A stretch of 64,000 bases of DNA from Parafrankia irregularis (GTDB taxonomy: Bacteria > Actinomycetota > Actinomycetes > Frankiales > Frankiaceae). This document shows positions 1 to 8,907 of this stretch, piece by piece. The notes beneath the pieces are model-generated. The model saw nothing but the letters and a program-made list of their open reading frames with translations. It was not told the origin of the DNA and searched no databases. A program made the translations under genes and the position numbers. Positions within the stretch are counted from its first letter, which is position 1, and every line of letters begins with the position of its first letter. The DNA is taken from contig NZ_FAOZ01000011.1 of NCBI RefSeq assembly GCF_001536285.1, positions 124,001 through 188,000 on the forward strand, given 5' to 3'.

Positions 1-1676
1 CGAGCTACCCGCCGGGATCGGGCCAGCAGGGACCCGGCCAGCCCGCGGGCGGCGGCTACCGCGGCCAGCCGCAGGGCGGGCCGCAGGGCCAGCCGCACCC
101 GGGCTACCCGGGCACGGGCGCCCAGCTGCCCGGTATGAGCCGCCCCGGCCAGCCCGGCTACAACCAGGCCGGCTACAACCAGCCCGGTTACAGCCAGCCC
201 GGTTACAGCCAGCCGGGCTACGGCCAGCCCGGCGGCAGCACTCCGCACCCACGACCACTGCAGGGCCCACCGAGCACGACGCCCGCGCCCGGCCCGCTCA
301 CGCCGCCAGGCTCGACACCACATCCGCGCCCGGTGGGGCCGCCACCAGGCTCGACACCGCAGCCGGCGCCACTGGGGCGTCCCGGGCCGACCCGTCCCTT
401 TCCCGGCCAGCCGGGCCAGGGCGGGTCGAACTTCGGCGGCCAGGGCTGGGGCGGCGCGAACGCGGCGCCGACCCAGCGCCCGCCGGCGCAGAACGTTCCG
501 CCGGGGAGCCAGCGGCCGCCCGGCCACCGCAACCAGGACAGCAACGACAACAGCCGCACCCTGATCATCGCGGCGGTCGTCTTCGTTCTGGTCGTCGCGC
601 TGACGGTTGGCCTCGTCGTGGCCCTGTCCGGCGGAGGCGGCAAGGACGACGGCGGCGACGAGGTCCGCTCCAGCCCGGCGAACGCTGTCGCCTACAGCGG
701 AGCGGCTGTCACCGTGCAGGGGCTGAGCCCTTACAGCCTCTCGATCGACGACCAGGGCGCGCTGCTGATCACCAGCCTCGCTACCGACCGGCTGCAGAAG
801 ATCTCCGCCACCGGTTCGGTGTCCGACCTCGCCGGCACCGGCTCGGGCGGGTTCAGCGGCGACGGCGGGCCCGCGACCGCCGCGAAGCTCGACGGTCCGG
901 GTTCCGCGGTGACCGACGGGAAAGGCAACATCTACATTCCCGACGCGCGGAACTACCGCATCCGGAAGATCGCCTCGGACGGGACCATCAGCACGATCGC
1001 GGGCACCGGCGTCGCCGGGTATTCGGGTGACGGCGGCCCGGCGACCGCCGCGCAGCTCAAAAGCGCGGAAAAGCTGGCTGTCGCCCCGGACGGATCGATC
1101 TACATCGCGGACTACGAGAACCACCGCATCCGGAAGATCGGCACGGACGGAATCATCACCACGATCGCCGGCACCGGCGTCGACGGCTACTCCGGAGAGG
1201 GTGGCCCGGCCACGGCCGCCACGCTGAACGGCCCGAACGATGTCGAGGTGGCCAGCGACGGCACCCTCTACATCGCCAATCTCGGCAGCGACACCATCCA
1301 GAAGATCAACACGGACGGAACCATCCACACCGTGGCCGGAACCGGCGAGCAGGGCTATTCCGGCGACGGCGGCCCGGCAACCAAGGCCCAGCTCTCCATT
1401 CCGTCGGTCTCCGTCGGCAGCAACGGCACGCTCTACATCGCCGACTACGGCAACAACCGGATTCGCAAGGTGGACGCGAACGGCACGATCACCACCATCG
1501 CCGGCACGGGATCCGAGGGCAGCTCCGGTGACGGCGGCCCGGCGACGGAGGCCAAGTTCACCGATCCGAGCTCGGTGGTCGAGGACTCCACCGGGGCGCT
1601 CTACATCGCCGATTCGGGCAACAACCGGATCCGGCGCATAGCCCCCGACGGCACGATCACGACGATCGCCGAGTAA
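1..1676 (+). CDS. NHL-repeat membrane protein, 5' end outside window
   Basis: The frame is open from base 3 and the Pro/Gly/Gln-rich composition is unchanged across the first in-frame ATG at 135, which has no ribosome-binding site, so the gene very likely begins upstream of the window. What is visible is a low-complexity cytosolic-type stretch with GYxQPGY repeats, one transmembrane helix (about 566-632 nt), then an extracellular beta-propeller made of at least five NHL-type repeats. Each repeat carries a SGDGGPAT-like signature followed by DGTLYIAD and a basic RIRKI-type end. The next gene has the same tail attached to a Ser/Thr kinase, so the missing N-terminus may be a kinase domain; that is inference. 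NHL propellers usually bind ligands or carbohydrate/protein partners. The reading frame ends in TAA at 1674-1676. Confidence 0.8.
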   Translation, partial: SYPPGSGQQGPGQPAGGGYRGQPQGGPQGQPHPGYPGTGAQLPGMSRPGQPGYNQAGYNQPGYSQPGYSQPGYGQPGGSTPHPRPLQGPPSTTPAPGPLTPPGSTPHPRPVGPPPGSTPQPAPLGRPGPTRPFPGQPGQGGSNFGGQGWGGANAAPTQRPPAQNVPPGSQRPPGHRNQDSNDNSRTLIIAAVVFVLVVALTVGLVVALSGGGGKDDGGDEVRSSPANAVAYSGAAVTVQGLSPYSLSIDDQGALLITSLATDRLQKISATGSVSDLAGTGSGGFSGDGGPATAAKLDGPGSAVTDGKGNIYIPDARNYRIRKIASDGTISTIAGTGVAGYSGDGGPATAAQLKSAEKLAVAPDGSIYIADYENHRIRKIGTDGIITTIAGTGVDGYSGEGGPATAATLNGPNDVEVASDGTLYIANLGSDTIQKINTDGTIHTVAGTGEQGYSGDGGPATKAQLSIPSVSVGSNGTLYIADYGNNRIRKVDANGTITTIAGTGSEGSSGDGGPATEAKFTDPSSVVEDSTGALYIADSGNNRIRRIAPDGTITTIAE

Positions 1677-1733
1677 GCCGGAAAAAGACATGCCCCGAAC
1701 GAATCGGAACAGCAGCGTGCGGAGAATGGCCCG

Positions 1734-4130
1734 GTGACTTCCATCGACCTGGGGCGAGTCGCCGGCGCGCTGACCGGCTACGAGCTCGGAGCGGAGCTCG
1801 GGCGCGGCGGTTTCGGCGCCGTGCTGGCCGGGCGGCATCGCCTGATTGACCGGGATGTCGCGGTCAAGGTCCTGCTGGAGCCGGCCGGCGCCCACGGCGG
1901 GGACGACAGCGACCTGCGGGACCGGTTCCTCTCCGAGGCCCGCGTCCTGGCCGGCCTGGACCACCCGCATGTCGTGCGCATCTACGACTACGTCGAGCAG
2001 GACGGCCTGTGCCTGCTGGTCATGGAGCAGCTCACCGGCGGCAGCCTGAAGACCCGCGGGCCGGGCCTGCGCGACCCGCGCGCCGCCTGCGCCGTCGGGC
2101 TGGCCGCCGCGGCGGCGCTGGCCGCCGCTCATGATCGCGGTGTCCTGCACCGGGACGTCAAGCCCGACAACCTGATGTTCGCCGGAGACGGCATGCCCAA
2201 GGTCACCGACTTCGGCATCGCCAAGATCCTTGAGACGACGGCGGCGACCACCACCGGCCTCGTCGGCACTCCGCGGTACATGGCCCCGGAGCAGATCACC
2301 GGCTCCCGGCTCGGGCCGGGCACCGACCTGTACTCCCTCGGTGTCGTCCTGTACGAGCTGCTCGCGGGGCGGACCCCGTTCCCCGCCGGCCTGACCGTCC
2401 CGGCGCTGCTGCACCACCACATGTCGGTGCCGCCGCTGCCGCTCAACGAGGCTCCGCCGCCGCTGGCGGCGGTGCTCCTCACCGCGCTCGCGAAGGAGCC
2501 GGCCTGGCGTCCGCCGACGGCGCACGACTTCGCCCTGTCCCTCGCCTCCGCGGCCACCTCCGTGTTCGGACCAGGCTGGCTCGCCGCCAGCGGCGTCCCG
2601 GTGCGGTTGGCTGACGACGTGCTCGCCGCCGCCGGCCACACCCAGGGCACCACGCCGAGGCCCGCCGAGATCGCCAGGCAGCTCGGGGGCGACGGATCCG
2701 CCGGCCGCCCGCCGTACGCGGATACCGCTCCGTACGCGGGTACCGCTCCGTACGCGGGCGCCGCTCCGTACGCGGGTACCGCGGGGTTAGCCCCGACCAG
2801 GGTCGAGGACTACGCGGATGAGGCCGTCGGCCCATCGACCGGGCACCGCGGGCCCAACGGGCCCAGCGGCCCCCACGGGCATCGCCAGTCGACCGGCCCG
2901 GGAGACCGTTCGCGGCGCGCGAAGATCATCACCGCGTCGGCGACGGCCGCGGCCGTGCTCGCGGTGGCACTCGGGCTGGGGATCTGGCTCACCGCCGGCG
3001 GCTCCGACCCCGAGGGACCAGCCTATGCGGGCAGTGAGGCTGTCGAGGTCAGCGGCCTCTACAGAGCGGACGGGATCGGCATCGGCCCCGACGGTTCGCT
3101 GTACCTCGCCGACAGCGGCTCGTCCGGACAATGGCAGGGCCAGGTCCTGCGACTGAGCCCCGACGGGACGCTCACCCACCTCGCCGGGGTCGGCCCGCCC
3201 GCGACCACGCCGAGTCCCACCGCCGAAAGCACAGACGCACCGACCTCTTCCCCATCGAGCTCACCGTCACCGACCCCGTCACCGACGCCGGTGCTCGGCG
3301 AGGGGGGGCCGGCCACACGCGCGGACCTGATCGCCCCGGTCGCGGTCGCCGTCGGCCCCGACGACGACGTCTACGTAGCGGACAGCGACGACGGCCGGAT
3401 CCGCCGCGTCGCCGACGGAAAGATCACCACCGCCGCCGGCGCCGGGCCGGGTGAGGGGTTCAGCGGAACCTCCGGCAAGGCCGTCGGCGCCAAGCTTTCC
3501 GACCCCCGAGCACTGGCGGTCTCCGACGAGGGCGACCTCTACATCGCCTCCGGATACCGCGTCCGCAAGGTGACGTCGGACGGCATCATCAGGGTGATCG
3601 CCGGCACCAGCGACTCCGGCACCACCGGCGACAACGGCCCGGCGGCGGAGGCGACGCTCACCAGCCCGTCCGGGCTCGCTCTCGCCGACGACGGAACGCT
3701 CTATGTCGCGGACAGCAGCGCGCACACGGTTCGCAGGATCTCGACCGACGGGAAGATCACGCTGGTCGCCGGTACGCCCGGCGAGTACGGCTACTCCGGT
3801 GACGGCGGCGCCGCGACGTCGGCGAAGCTCTACAACCCGCACGGCCTCGCGGTCGGGCCGGAGGGCGAGCTCTACATCGCCGACACCTACAACGACGTGA
3901 TTCGCGTGGTCACCACGGACGGTAAGATCAACACGTTCGCCGGCACGGATGACGCCAACGCGAACACCGCTGACGGTGCCATCGCGACCGAGACCGAGTT
4001 CAGTTATCCCTCCGGCCTCGCGATCGACGCCTCCGGCGCGGTGTACGTGAGTGAGCCCGACCGGGGTACCGTCCGACGGATTGGTCCGGACAAGTTCGTG
4101 ACGACCGTCCTGCGAAAGGCGGCCGACTAG
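1734..4130 (+). CDS. Ser/Thr protein kinase with extracellular NHL propeller
   Basis: This is a 798-residue receptor-type kinase. The GTG start at 1734 is preceded by GGAG at 1721. The kinase domain occupies about residues 15-285: glycine loop GRGGFGAV (23-30), VAVK with Lys45, HRDVKPDN near 140, DFG at 159 and an APE motif, so all catalytic residues are present. A low-complexity linker with PYAGTA repeats and an HG/GP-rich stretch leads to a transmembrane helix at roughly 398-420. The outside part is a propeller of about five NHL-like repeats interrupted by a Ser/Thr/Pro-rich loop near residues 490-520. The architecture implies that the propeller senses an extracellular signal and the kinase relays it. 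The gene lies 57 bases after the similar NHL gene, suggesting a tandem duplication and co-transcription. Confidence 0.93.
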   Translation: MTSIDLGRVAGALTGYELGAELGRGGFGAVLAGRHRLIDRDVAVKVLLEPAGAHGGDDSDLRDRFLSEARVLAGLDHPHVVRIYDYVEQDGLCLLVMEQLTGGSLKTRGPGLRDPRAACAVGLAAAAALAAAHDRGVLHRDVKPDNLMFAGDGMPKVTDFGIAKILETTAATTTGLVGTPRYMAPEQITGSRLGPGTDLYSLGVVLYELLAGRTPFPAGLTVPALLHHHMSVPPLPLNEAPPPLAAVLLTALAKEPAWRPPTAHDFALSLASAATSVFGPGWLAASGVPVRLADDVLAAAGHTQGTTPRPAEIARQLGGDGSAGRPPYADTAPYAGTAPYAGAAPYAGTAGLAPTRVEDYADEAVGPSTGHRGPNGPSGPHGHRQSTGPGDRSRRAKIITASATAAAVLAVALGLGIWLTAGGSDPEGPAYAGSEAVEVSGLYRADGIGIGPDGSLYLADSGSSGQWQGQVLRLSPDGTLTHLAGVGPPATTPSPTAESTDAPTSSPSSSPSPTPSPTPVLGEGGPATRADLIAPVAVAVGPDDDVYVADSDDGRIRRVADGKITTAAGAGPGEGFSGTSGKAVGAKLSDPRALAVSDEGDLYIASGYRVRKVTSDGIIRVIAGTSDSGTTGDNGPAAEATLTSPSGLALADDGTLYVADSSAHTVRRISTDGKITLVAGTPGEYGYSGDGGAATSAKLYNPHGLAVGPEGELYIADTYNDVIRVVTTDGKINTFAGTDDANANTADGAIATETEFSYPSGLAIDASGAVYVSEPDRGTVRRIGPDKFVTTVLRKAAD

Positions 4131-4161
4131 ATCACACCGCGGGCACCGAGCGAGGAGCTGC

Positions 4162-5919
4162 ATGTTCGATCGGCGGGACTCCTTCGACCGTCGCGAGGTG
4201 CTGCGCCTGGCCGGCAGGGGGCTGGCCGTTCTCGGTGCCGGCGGGCTCGCCGCCGGTGGTCTCACCGGCTGCGGTGGCGATGACGACGACGGCCCCGGCA
4301 GGCCGGGCGGCATCGACGAGGGAACGCCGAGCGAGCGCGACTGGCAGCGGCTGTCGGAGCAGCTCTCGGGTCGCCTGGTCCGGCCTGGATCCGGCGAGTA
4401 CGGCACCGCGCTCCAGCTGTTCGACCCCGCCTTCGACAAGATCCAGCCGCAGGCGGTCGCCTACTGCGCGTCCGCCTCGGATGTGGCCCTCGCCGTGGGC
4501 TTCGCGCGTTCCGCGGGCATCGCCCTCGCCGCTCGCTCCGGCGGGCACAGCTATGGCGGCTATTCGACGACGACCGGCCTGGTCATCGACGTCTCGACGC
4601 TGAACGAGGTGCGTCCGGGCAACCGGTCGGGCCTCGGTGTGGCCGCGAGCGGCGGGGCCACCGCGGGATCGGGGGTCGCCACCGTCGGCGCCGGGGCCCC
4701 GCTCATCGATGTCTACGACCAGCTCATCCAGGCTGGCGCGATGATCGCGGCCGGCTCCTGCCCGACCGTCGGCATCGCCGGGCTGACCCTCGGCGGCGGC
4801 ATCGGCGTCCTCGGCCGGCGCCACGGGCTGACCTGCGACCAGCTGCTGGCCGCCGAGGTCGTCCTGGCGTCGGGGGAGATCGTCCAGGTGGACGCCGAAC
4901 GGGACGCCGACCTCTTCTGGGCGCTGCGTGGCGGCGGCGGCGGCAACTTCGGGGTCGTCACCTCCTTCACGTTCGCCACGCATCCGGCGACGCCCCTGAC
5001 GGTGTTCAGCTATCGCTGGCCCTGGGACGTCGCCGCCGAAGTGGTGGCCGCCTGGCAGGACTGGAATCTCGGCGCTGACGCGCCTGACGAGCTGTGGTCC
5101 ACGTGTGTCGTCACGACGACCACGGGCTCCGATGGGAAGGGCACACCCGCGATCCGGGTCAGCGGGGTGCTCAGCGAGCCGGGCGGTTCGACCACGGGCA
5201 CCGGCACCAGCAGTGACACCACAGGCACCGGCGGCGGGGCAGGTTCGCGGACCGCGCTCGGCGGCAGCGCGGGCAGCACCGTGGCCGCGCCGGCGCGGGA
5301 CCTGCTCGCCCACCTGGTCGACGCGGTGGGCAGCCGGCCCGCGTCCACCTTCGCGGCCCAGCGTGGGCCGCTGGAGGCCATGCTGATCGAAAGCGGCTGC
5401 TCGGGGCGAAGCGTGGCGCAGTGCCACCTCGCCGGGCGCCATCCAGACGGAACCCTGCAGCGGGCCGCCCAGCTGGCGGCCTCGAACTTCCTCACCGCGC
5501 GGCTGCCGGCCGCCGGGACCGAGGCCATGCTCGCCGCCGTCGAGGCCAGGCAACGCGAGACCGGGCTTCGGTCCGGCGGTGTCATTCTCGACAGCTGGGG
5601 CGGCGCCATCGGGCAGGTCGGCCCGCAGGACACCGCGTTCGTGCACCGCGACGTGCTGGCGAGCGCCCAGTACGTCGCCGGCTACGACATCGGGGACAGC
5701 GCGGAGCTCAAGGCCCGCAACGCCGAGTGGCTGCGGGCGACCACGGTCCAGATGAACCCGTACGTGGCGGAGTCGGCGTACCAGAACTACATCGACCCGG
5801 AGCTCAGAAGCTGGGAGAAGGCCTACTACGGCTCGAATCTGGCGCGCCTGCGCTCGGTGAAGCGCGCCTACGACCCGGACAACGTCTTCGCCTTCGCTCA
5901 GAGCATCCGCCCCGCATGA
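4162..5919 (+). CDS. Exported FAD-binding (BBE-like) oxidoreductase
   Basis: This is a 585-residue berberine-bridge/VAO-family flavoprotein. The ATG at 4162 follows a GAGGAG site. The N-terminus has a twin-arginine-like motif (DRREVLRLAG), a hydrophobic stretch and an LTGC lipobox, so export by Tat and possibly lipidation are likely. The FAD_binding_4 domain includes RSGGHSYGGYS, whose His is the usual 8-alpha attachment site, and GSCPTVGIAG, whose Cys is the second attachment site in bicovalent members. The C-terminal BBE motif appears as YDPDNVF. A Gly/Ser/Thr-rich insertion (about residues 335-370) interrupts the substrate domain and is unusual. The substrate cannot be told from the sequence; relatives oxidise sugars or alkaloid-type compounds. 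Confidence 0.88.
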   Translation: MFDRRDSFDRREVLRLAGRGLAVLGAGGLAAGGLTGCGGDDDDGPGRPGGIDEGTPSERDWQRLSEQLSGRLVRPGSGEYGTALQLFDPAFDKIQPQAVAYCASASDVALAVGFARSAGIALAARSGGHSYGGYSTTTGLVIDVSTLNEVRPGNRSGLGVAASGGATAGSGVATVGAGAPLIDVYDQLIQAGAMIAAGSCPTVGIAGLTLGGGIGVLGRRHGLTCDQLLAAEVVLASGEIVQVDAERDADLFWALRGGGGGNFGVVTSFTFATHPATPLTVFSYRWPWDVAAEVVAAWQDWNLGADAPDELWSTCVVTTTTGSDGKGTPAIRVSGVLSEPGGSTTGTGTSSDTTGTGGGAGSRTALGGSAGSTVAAPARDLLAHLVDAVGSRPASTFAAQRGPLEAMLIESGCSGRSVAQCHLAGRHPDGTLQRAAQLAASNFLTARLPAAGTEAMLAAVEARQRETGLRSGGVILDSWGGAIGQVGPQDTAFVHRDVLASAQYVAGYDIGDSAELKARNAEWLRATTVQMNPYVAESAYQNYIDPELRSWEKAYYGSNLARLRSVKRAYDPDNVFAFAQSIRPA

Positions 5920-6406
5920 CGAATCCGCACCCTTCCGCCAGCGAAGATCGAAACTACCGACAGTAGCGACAACTACAGGCTGTCGCCGCTCCGGACAGGG
6001 AGTCGACGTCACCTGCCCGGAGCGGTGTGGATCAGTACATCGGTTGATCCCCACCTCCGACTACTGGCTGCTTCTAGTCCAACCACTGTCCGTTCCATGT
6101 CCGCCGACACCTGGCGATGTCTCCGCGATAGCAGGCGTTCCCGGCCCGAGGGGCACTGATCGCCCGGCGAGGGCGACCACCTCGCCGCACCGGCCGGTCA
6201 AGGAGGCGACAGCGCGGCCGCGTGGTTCCCTGCGGCATCACGAGGACCACCGGAAGGCCGCGCGTGGACCCGGTTGTGGCACGGCGGTTCCCCTTGCGAC
6301 CACTACTCAAAGTCAGTACACACATGCTGTCGGCAACCACCGACAGTCACCACCGGCGCCGGTCCCGGCAGGCACCGGCTCGCCAATCGCAGTTCAGGAG
6401 GTCCAC
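5920..6406. other. Intergenic leader region with hairpins
   Basis: This 487-base gap holds no convincing gene. It contains a strong inverted repeat just after the oxidoreductase gene and a 7-bp-arm hairpin (CTGTCGG/CCGACAG) at 6327-6346. A weak promoter-like pair (TTGCGA at 6294, 17 bases, TACACA at 6317) lies about 85 bases before the small gene at 6407. I looked for a cyclic-di-AMP (ydaO) riboswitch because of the nearby wall hydrolase and did not see one. Confidence 0.4.
5986..6025 (+). terminator. Hairpin terminator after FAD oxidoreductase
   Basis: CCGCTCCGGACAGG (5986-5999) pairs with CCTGCCCGGAGCGG (6012-6025) with one mismatch and a 12-base loop. It sits about 65 bases past the stop codon. 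There is no U-tract, as is common in high-GC actinobacteria. Confidence 0.55.
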
Positions 6407-6565
6407 ATGAAGCAGTTGATCTGGCCGTGGGGAGTGACCATCTTCATCATCTTCTTCATGGTCACCTCGCCGGGAGACGCCGCCGATGTGGTCCACAGCG
6501 CCTTCGGTGCGCTGGGCACGGTGGCCGACGGGCTCAGCAGCTTCGTCTCCGACGTCGCCGTCTGA
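6407..6565 (+). CDS. 52-residue membrane protein at edge of T4SS-like locus
   Basis: The small gene starts with ATG at 6407 behind a strong CAGGAGGT site, which is the main support for it being translated. The product has one hydrophobic helix (about residues 4-20, WGVTIFIIFFMV) followed by an amphipathic tail ending ...SDVAV. No family is recognised. It faces the wall-hydrolase gene convergently (53 bases between stops) and may belong to the secretion-like locus, where single-helix proteins of this size are common. This assignment rests on position only. Confidence 0.7.
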   Translation: MKQLIWPWGVTIFIIFFMVTSPGDAADVVHSAFGALGTVADGLSSFVSDVAV

Positions 6566-6618
6566 CAGCGGCGCGACCGGCCGACACCGCCAACGACACC
6601 GCCAACGACAACCATCGA

Positions 6619-7617
6619 TCAGAAGCTTCGAGCCAGCGGTCGGGTCACCGCGACGACAGTCGTCCAGTCGGAGAGCTCCGAGAGCACGACCCCCCAGCGG
6701 GCGCCCTTCGCGGCGATGACCTGACCGTTCCCGACGTACATGCCGACGTGGCCCGGCGCGATGGCCGTCCCGTCGGAGCCGGGGATGAACAGCAGGTCAC
6801 CCGGCTGGGGCTCGACCCCGCTGACACGGGGACCGTAGGCCACCTGTTCGGTCGTGACCCGCGGGAGCGAGACGCCGATCTCCCGATAGGCGGCCTGCAC
6901 CAGCGACGAGCAGTCCCAGGCACCCGGACCCGTCGCCCCCCAGACGTAGGGCTTTCCGATCTGCGACCACATGAAATCGATCACCGGCTGAAGTGTCTCG
7001 ACCGACACCTCGACGCCGATGTCGAGCGAATCGCCGTACACCTGGGCCTGCGCCAGGATCGTACGGACATAGTTGCGCGTTTCCGGATAGGGCGGAACAC
7101 CGGCAAAGGCCAGCACCGCACCCGGGCCGGCGTTGTAGGCCGCCAGCATCTTCTCCTGCCCTGAACCGGGCACTGAGGCGACGGCCGCCGCGACCGCGCA
7201 GTCGTAGCGCGCCGCCGCGGGAATGGCATCGACCGGGTTCCACACATCTCCGCTGCCGTGGGTGGCCCAGGTCCCCGGCATGAACTGGGCTATTCCCATC
7301 GCGCCGACCTGCGACTGGGCACGGGGATTGAATCCGGATTCCTGGCGCAGCTGGGCGGCGAGCAGTGAGGGCGTCACCTCGGGGCAGCCGGCGGCGTTCG
7401 CCGCATCCGTGATCAGCTGCACGTACTCCGTCGGAATCCCCTCGGAGTTCGTGATCGCCCGCCCGCCGACGTTCTGCTCGTCGAGAAAGGGCGCGGCGAT
7501 CAGCAGAATCAGCACGGAGATCAGCAGAAAGATTCCGCCGATGGTCACGAAGCCGCCGACGCCGAGCCAGACCAGCAGGCGCCCTCCCCGGACCGTGCCG
7601 CGCGACGTCCTCGCCAT
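6619..7617 (-). CDS. Bifunctional lytic transglycosylase / NlpC-P60 peptidase
   Basis: This is a 332-residue membrane-anchored wall hydrolase. A transmembrane helix lies at about residues 20-43. The SLT-type transglycosylase domain (about 60-195) has catalytic Glu93 in RQESGFNP, GAMGIAQFMP and AYNAGPGAV. The NlpC/P60 domain (about 205-332) has Cys236 in DCSSLV and His290 in GHVGMYVG; the third polar residue is not obvious. The enzyme should cut glycan strands and stem peptides outside the membrane. This two-domain form is the VirB1/TcpG-type hydrolase of Gram-positive conjugation systems, which opens peptidoglycan for the channel. It is followed on the same strand by the lipoprotein candidate and the HTH gene upstream (8668 to 6619), a probable three-gene operon divergent from the main secretion operon. 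Confidence 0.92.
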   Translation of the reverse strand: MARTSRGTVRGGRLLVWLGVGGFVTIGGIFLLISVLILLIAAPFLDEQNVGGRAITNSEGIPTEYVQLITDAANAAGCPEVTPSLLAAQLRQESGFNPRAQSQVGAMGIAQFMPGTWATHGSGDVWNPVDAIPAAARYDCAVAAAVASVPGSGQEKMLAAYNAGPGAVLAFAGVPPYPETRNYVRTILAQAQVYGDSLDIGVEVSVETLQPVIDFMWSQIGKPYVWGATGPGAWDCSSLVQAAYREIGVSLPRVTTEQVAYGPRVSGVEPQPGDLLFIPGSDGTAIAPGHVGMYVGNGQVIAAKGARWGVVLSELSDWTTVVAVTRPLARSF

Positions 7618-7649
7618 CCCAGCCGCCGCCTCTGCTCGTCGCGTCCGTA

Positions 7650-8360
7650 CTACCGGCCCGGCGCGTCGCCGGCGGCGTTCTCGAGATCGGCGCCGGCGAT
7701 CCGCCAGGTGCCGTCCGTCCCGACCAGCATCGTGACCGCCGGTGTCGAAACCGTGATCTCGGCGGGCCCGGCACCGGAGATCGTCTCTCGACGCACGTTG
7801 AGCAGGAGCGCCACCTGCCCGGACGTGCTGGTGTCGACGCCCCCGACGGGTGTGACCGCGAGCACCGAGACCGTGGAGCGAGTGCCGGCGGCGCGCAGCT
7901 CGTCCCAGGCACGACCGGCCTGAGAGTCGTTGTCTCCCCCGGCGGTGCCGTCAGAGCCGCCGGTGCCGGCTCCGGCGAGCTTGGCGGCGAAGTCCGGGGT
8001 CAGGCAGTCACGGGCCCGTTCGACGCCGGCTGCCGGGCCGGCGTCGGTGCGGGCGTCGAACGACTGCCATTTCGTGAAGCAGTCACGAGCCACCGCAGCG
8101 GGATCTGTGGGATCAACCGTGGCCTGATTTTCAGCGGTGGCGGTGGCGAGCGGCGGACCCGGCGCCTGACTGGCTCCCGGCGGAGGCCCGGTCGTGGTCG
8201 GGGCAGCCGATGGCTGGTCAGAGGTGTCATCGAGCGCTGCACAGCCCGCCGCCGTAACAAGTAGCAGCGAGATCAATGTCACGAATCCAACAGCAACGCG
8301 GAACCGGGCGCGATCAAGGCGGTGGTGCGGTGTTCTTCTCGCGTGTCCGCGTGGTCTCAC
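7650..8360 (-). CDS. Secreted NTF2-like (VirB8/TcpC-like) protein, putative lipoprotein
   Basis: This is a 236-residue protein with a basic N-terminus, a hydrophobic segment (FVTLISLLLVTAAG) and a Cys that could be a lipobox, although the -3 residue is Ala rather than Leu. A Thr/Pro/Gly-rich linker precedes a C-terminal domain (about residues 90-236) with alternating helix and strand features ending in DGTWRIAGADL. That resembles the NTF2-like fold used by VirB8/TcpC and Mce-associated proteins. Its GTG start overlaps the stop of the HTH gene (GTGA, 8357-8360), so translation is probably coupled. In the context of a VirB4/VirB6 operon, a periplasmic-face scaffold role is plausible but not demonstrated. 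Confidence 0.75.
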   Translation of the reverse strand: MRPRGHARRTPHHRLDRARFRVAVGFVTLISLLLVTAAGCAALDDTSDQPSAAPTTTGPPPGASQAPGPPLATATAENQATVDPTDPAAVARDCFTKWQSFDARTDAGPAAGVERARDCLTPDFAAKLAGAGTGGSDGTAGGDNDSQAGRAWDELRAAGTRSTVSVLAVTPVGGVDTSTSGQVALLLNVRRETISGAGPAEITVSTPAVTMLVGTDGTWRIAGADLENAAGDAPGR

Positions 8361-8668
8361 TCGTGGCCGTCCAGCCAGTCACGGACCCGGCCGCGACGAA
8401 TGCGCCACTGATGACCGACCTTGCGCGCGGGGATCGCGCGCTCCGACAGGAGCTTCAGAACCGTGCTCTCCGACAGCCGCAACCAGGTCACCAGTTCGTC
8501 GACAGTGAGCACGTCGTCGTCGTCCGAATGGAGCGCCGGACGAGGCGACATCGCAGGTGACGCGCCTGCGGCCACCGGAGCGGCCGGCGGCTCCGCCGTC
8601 CTGGCCACGGGCCGGGCGGGCATTCGCGGCGGGCGTGACGAGGCCGTCGGAAAGCGATCCTGCACCAC
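8357..8668 (-). CDS. Excisionase-family helix-turn-helix DNA-binding protein
   Basis: This is a 103-residue protein whose last 50 residues are a MerR-like/excisionase (HTH_17) domain: LTVDELVTWLRLSESTVLKLL, RAIPARKVGHQWRI, RVRDWL. The first half is Pro/Ala-rich. Such domains are Xis-like accessory factors or simple regulators. Because no integrase is seen in the window, regulation of the divergent secretion operon from the 8669-8907 intergenic region is the more economical reading. It is the first gene of the minus-strand trio and its stop overlaps the next start. Confidence 0.85.
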   Translation of the reverse strand: MVQDRFPTASSRPPRMPARPVARTAEPPAAPVAAGASPAMSPRPALHSDDDDVLTVDELVTWLRLSESTVLKLLSERAIPARKVGHQWRIRRGRVRDWLDGHE

Positions 8669-8907
8669 CCAGGGCCCCCTTCTCGGCCGACAACCGACAG
8701 CCGTTCTGCGTCGGCGAGGGAGGCTAACACCGCAATGCCGACCCTGGCGAGTCCCAACTATCGCTTGTCATACTTGAACGGCTCGTGTTACATCGATCCG
8801 ACCGCAGCCGAGAGCAAGTAACAGTAAGTAACTGTAACTGGCACCAATTGGCCACCACCAACACCAGATCGAGGAACCAGTCAGACCTGCCAGGAGGGCG
8901 ACGGCGC
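8669..8907. promoter_or_regulatory. Divergent promoter region of the T4SS-like locus
   Basis: This 239-base divergent spacer should drive both the minus-strand HTH/lipoprotein/hydrolase trio and the plus-strand operon. A candidate plus-strand promoter is TTGTCA at 8765-8770, 17 bases, then TTACAT at 8788-8793. At 8816-8840 there is a run of AGTAA/TAACTG words (AGTAACAGTAAGTAACTG) and at about 8848 a CCAATTGG palindrome. These are candidate sites for the HTH protein encoded next to it. Confidence 0.4.

Noticed and set aside
5920-6406. Cyclic-di-AMP (ydaO) riboswitch before the wall-hydrolase region
   Set aside because: The conserved core elements were not found, and the hydrolase is on the opposite strand.
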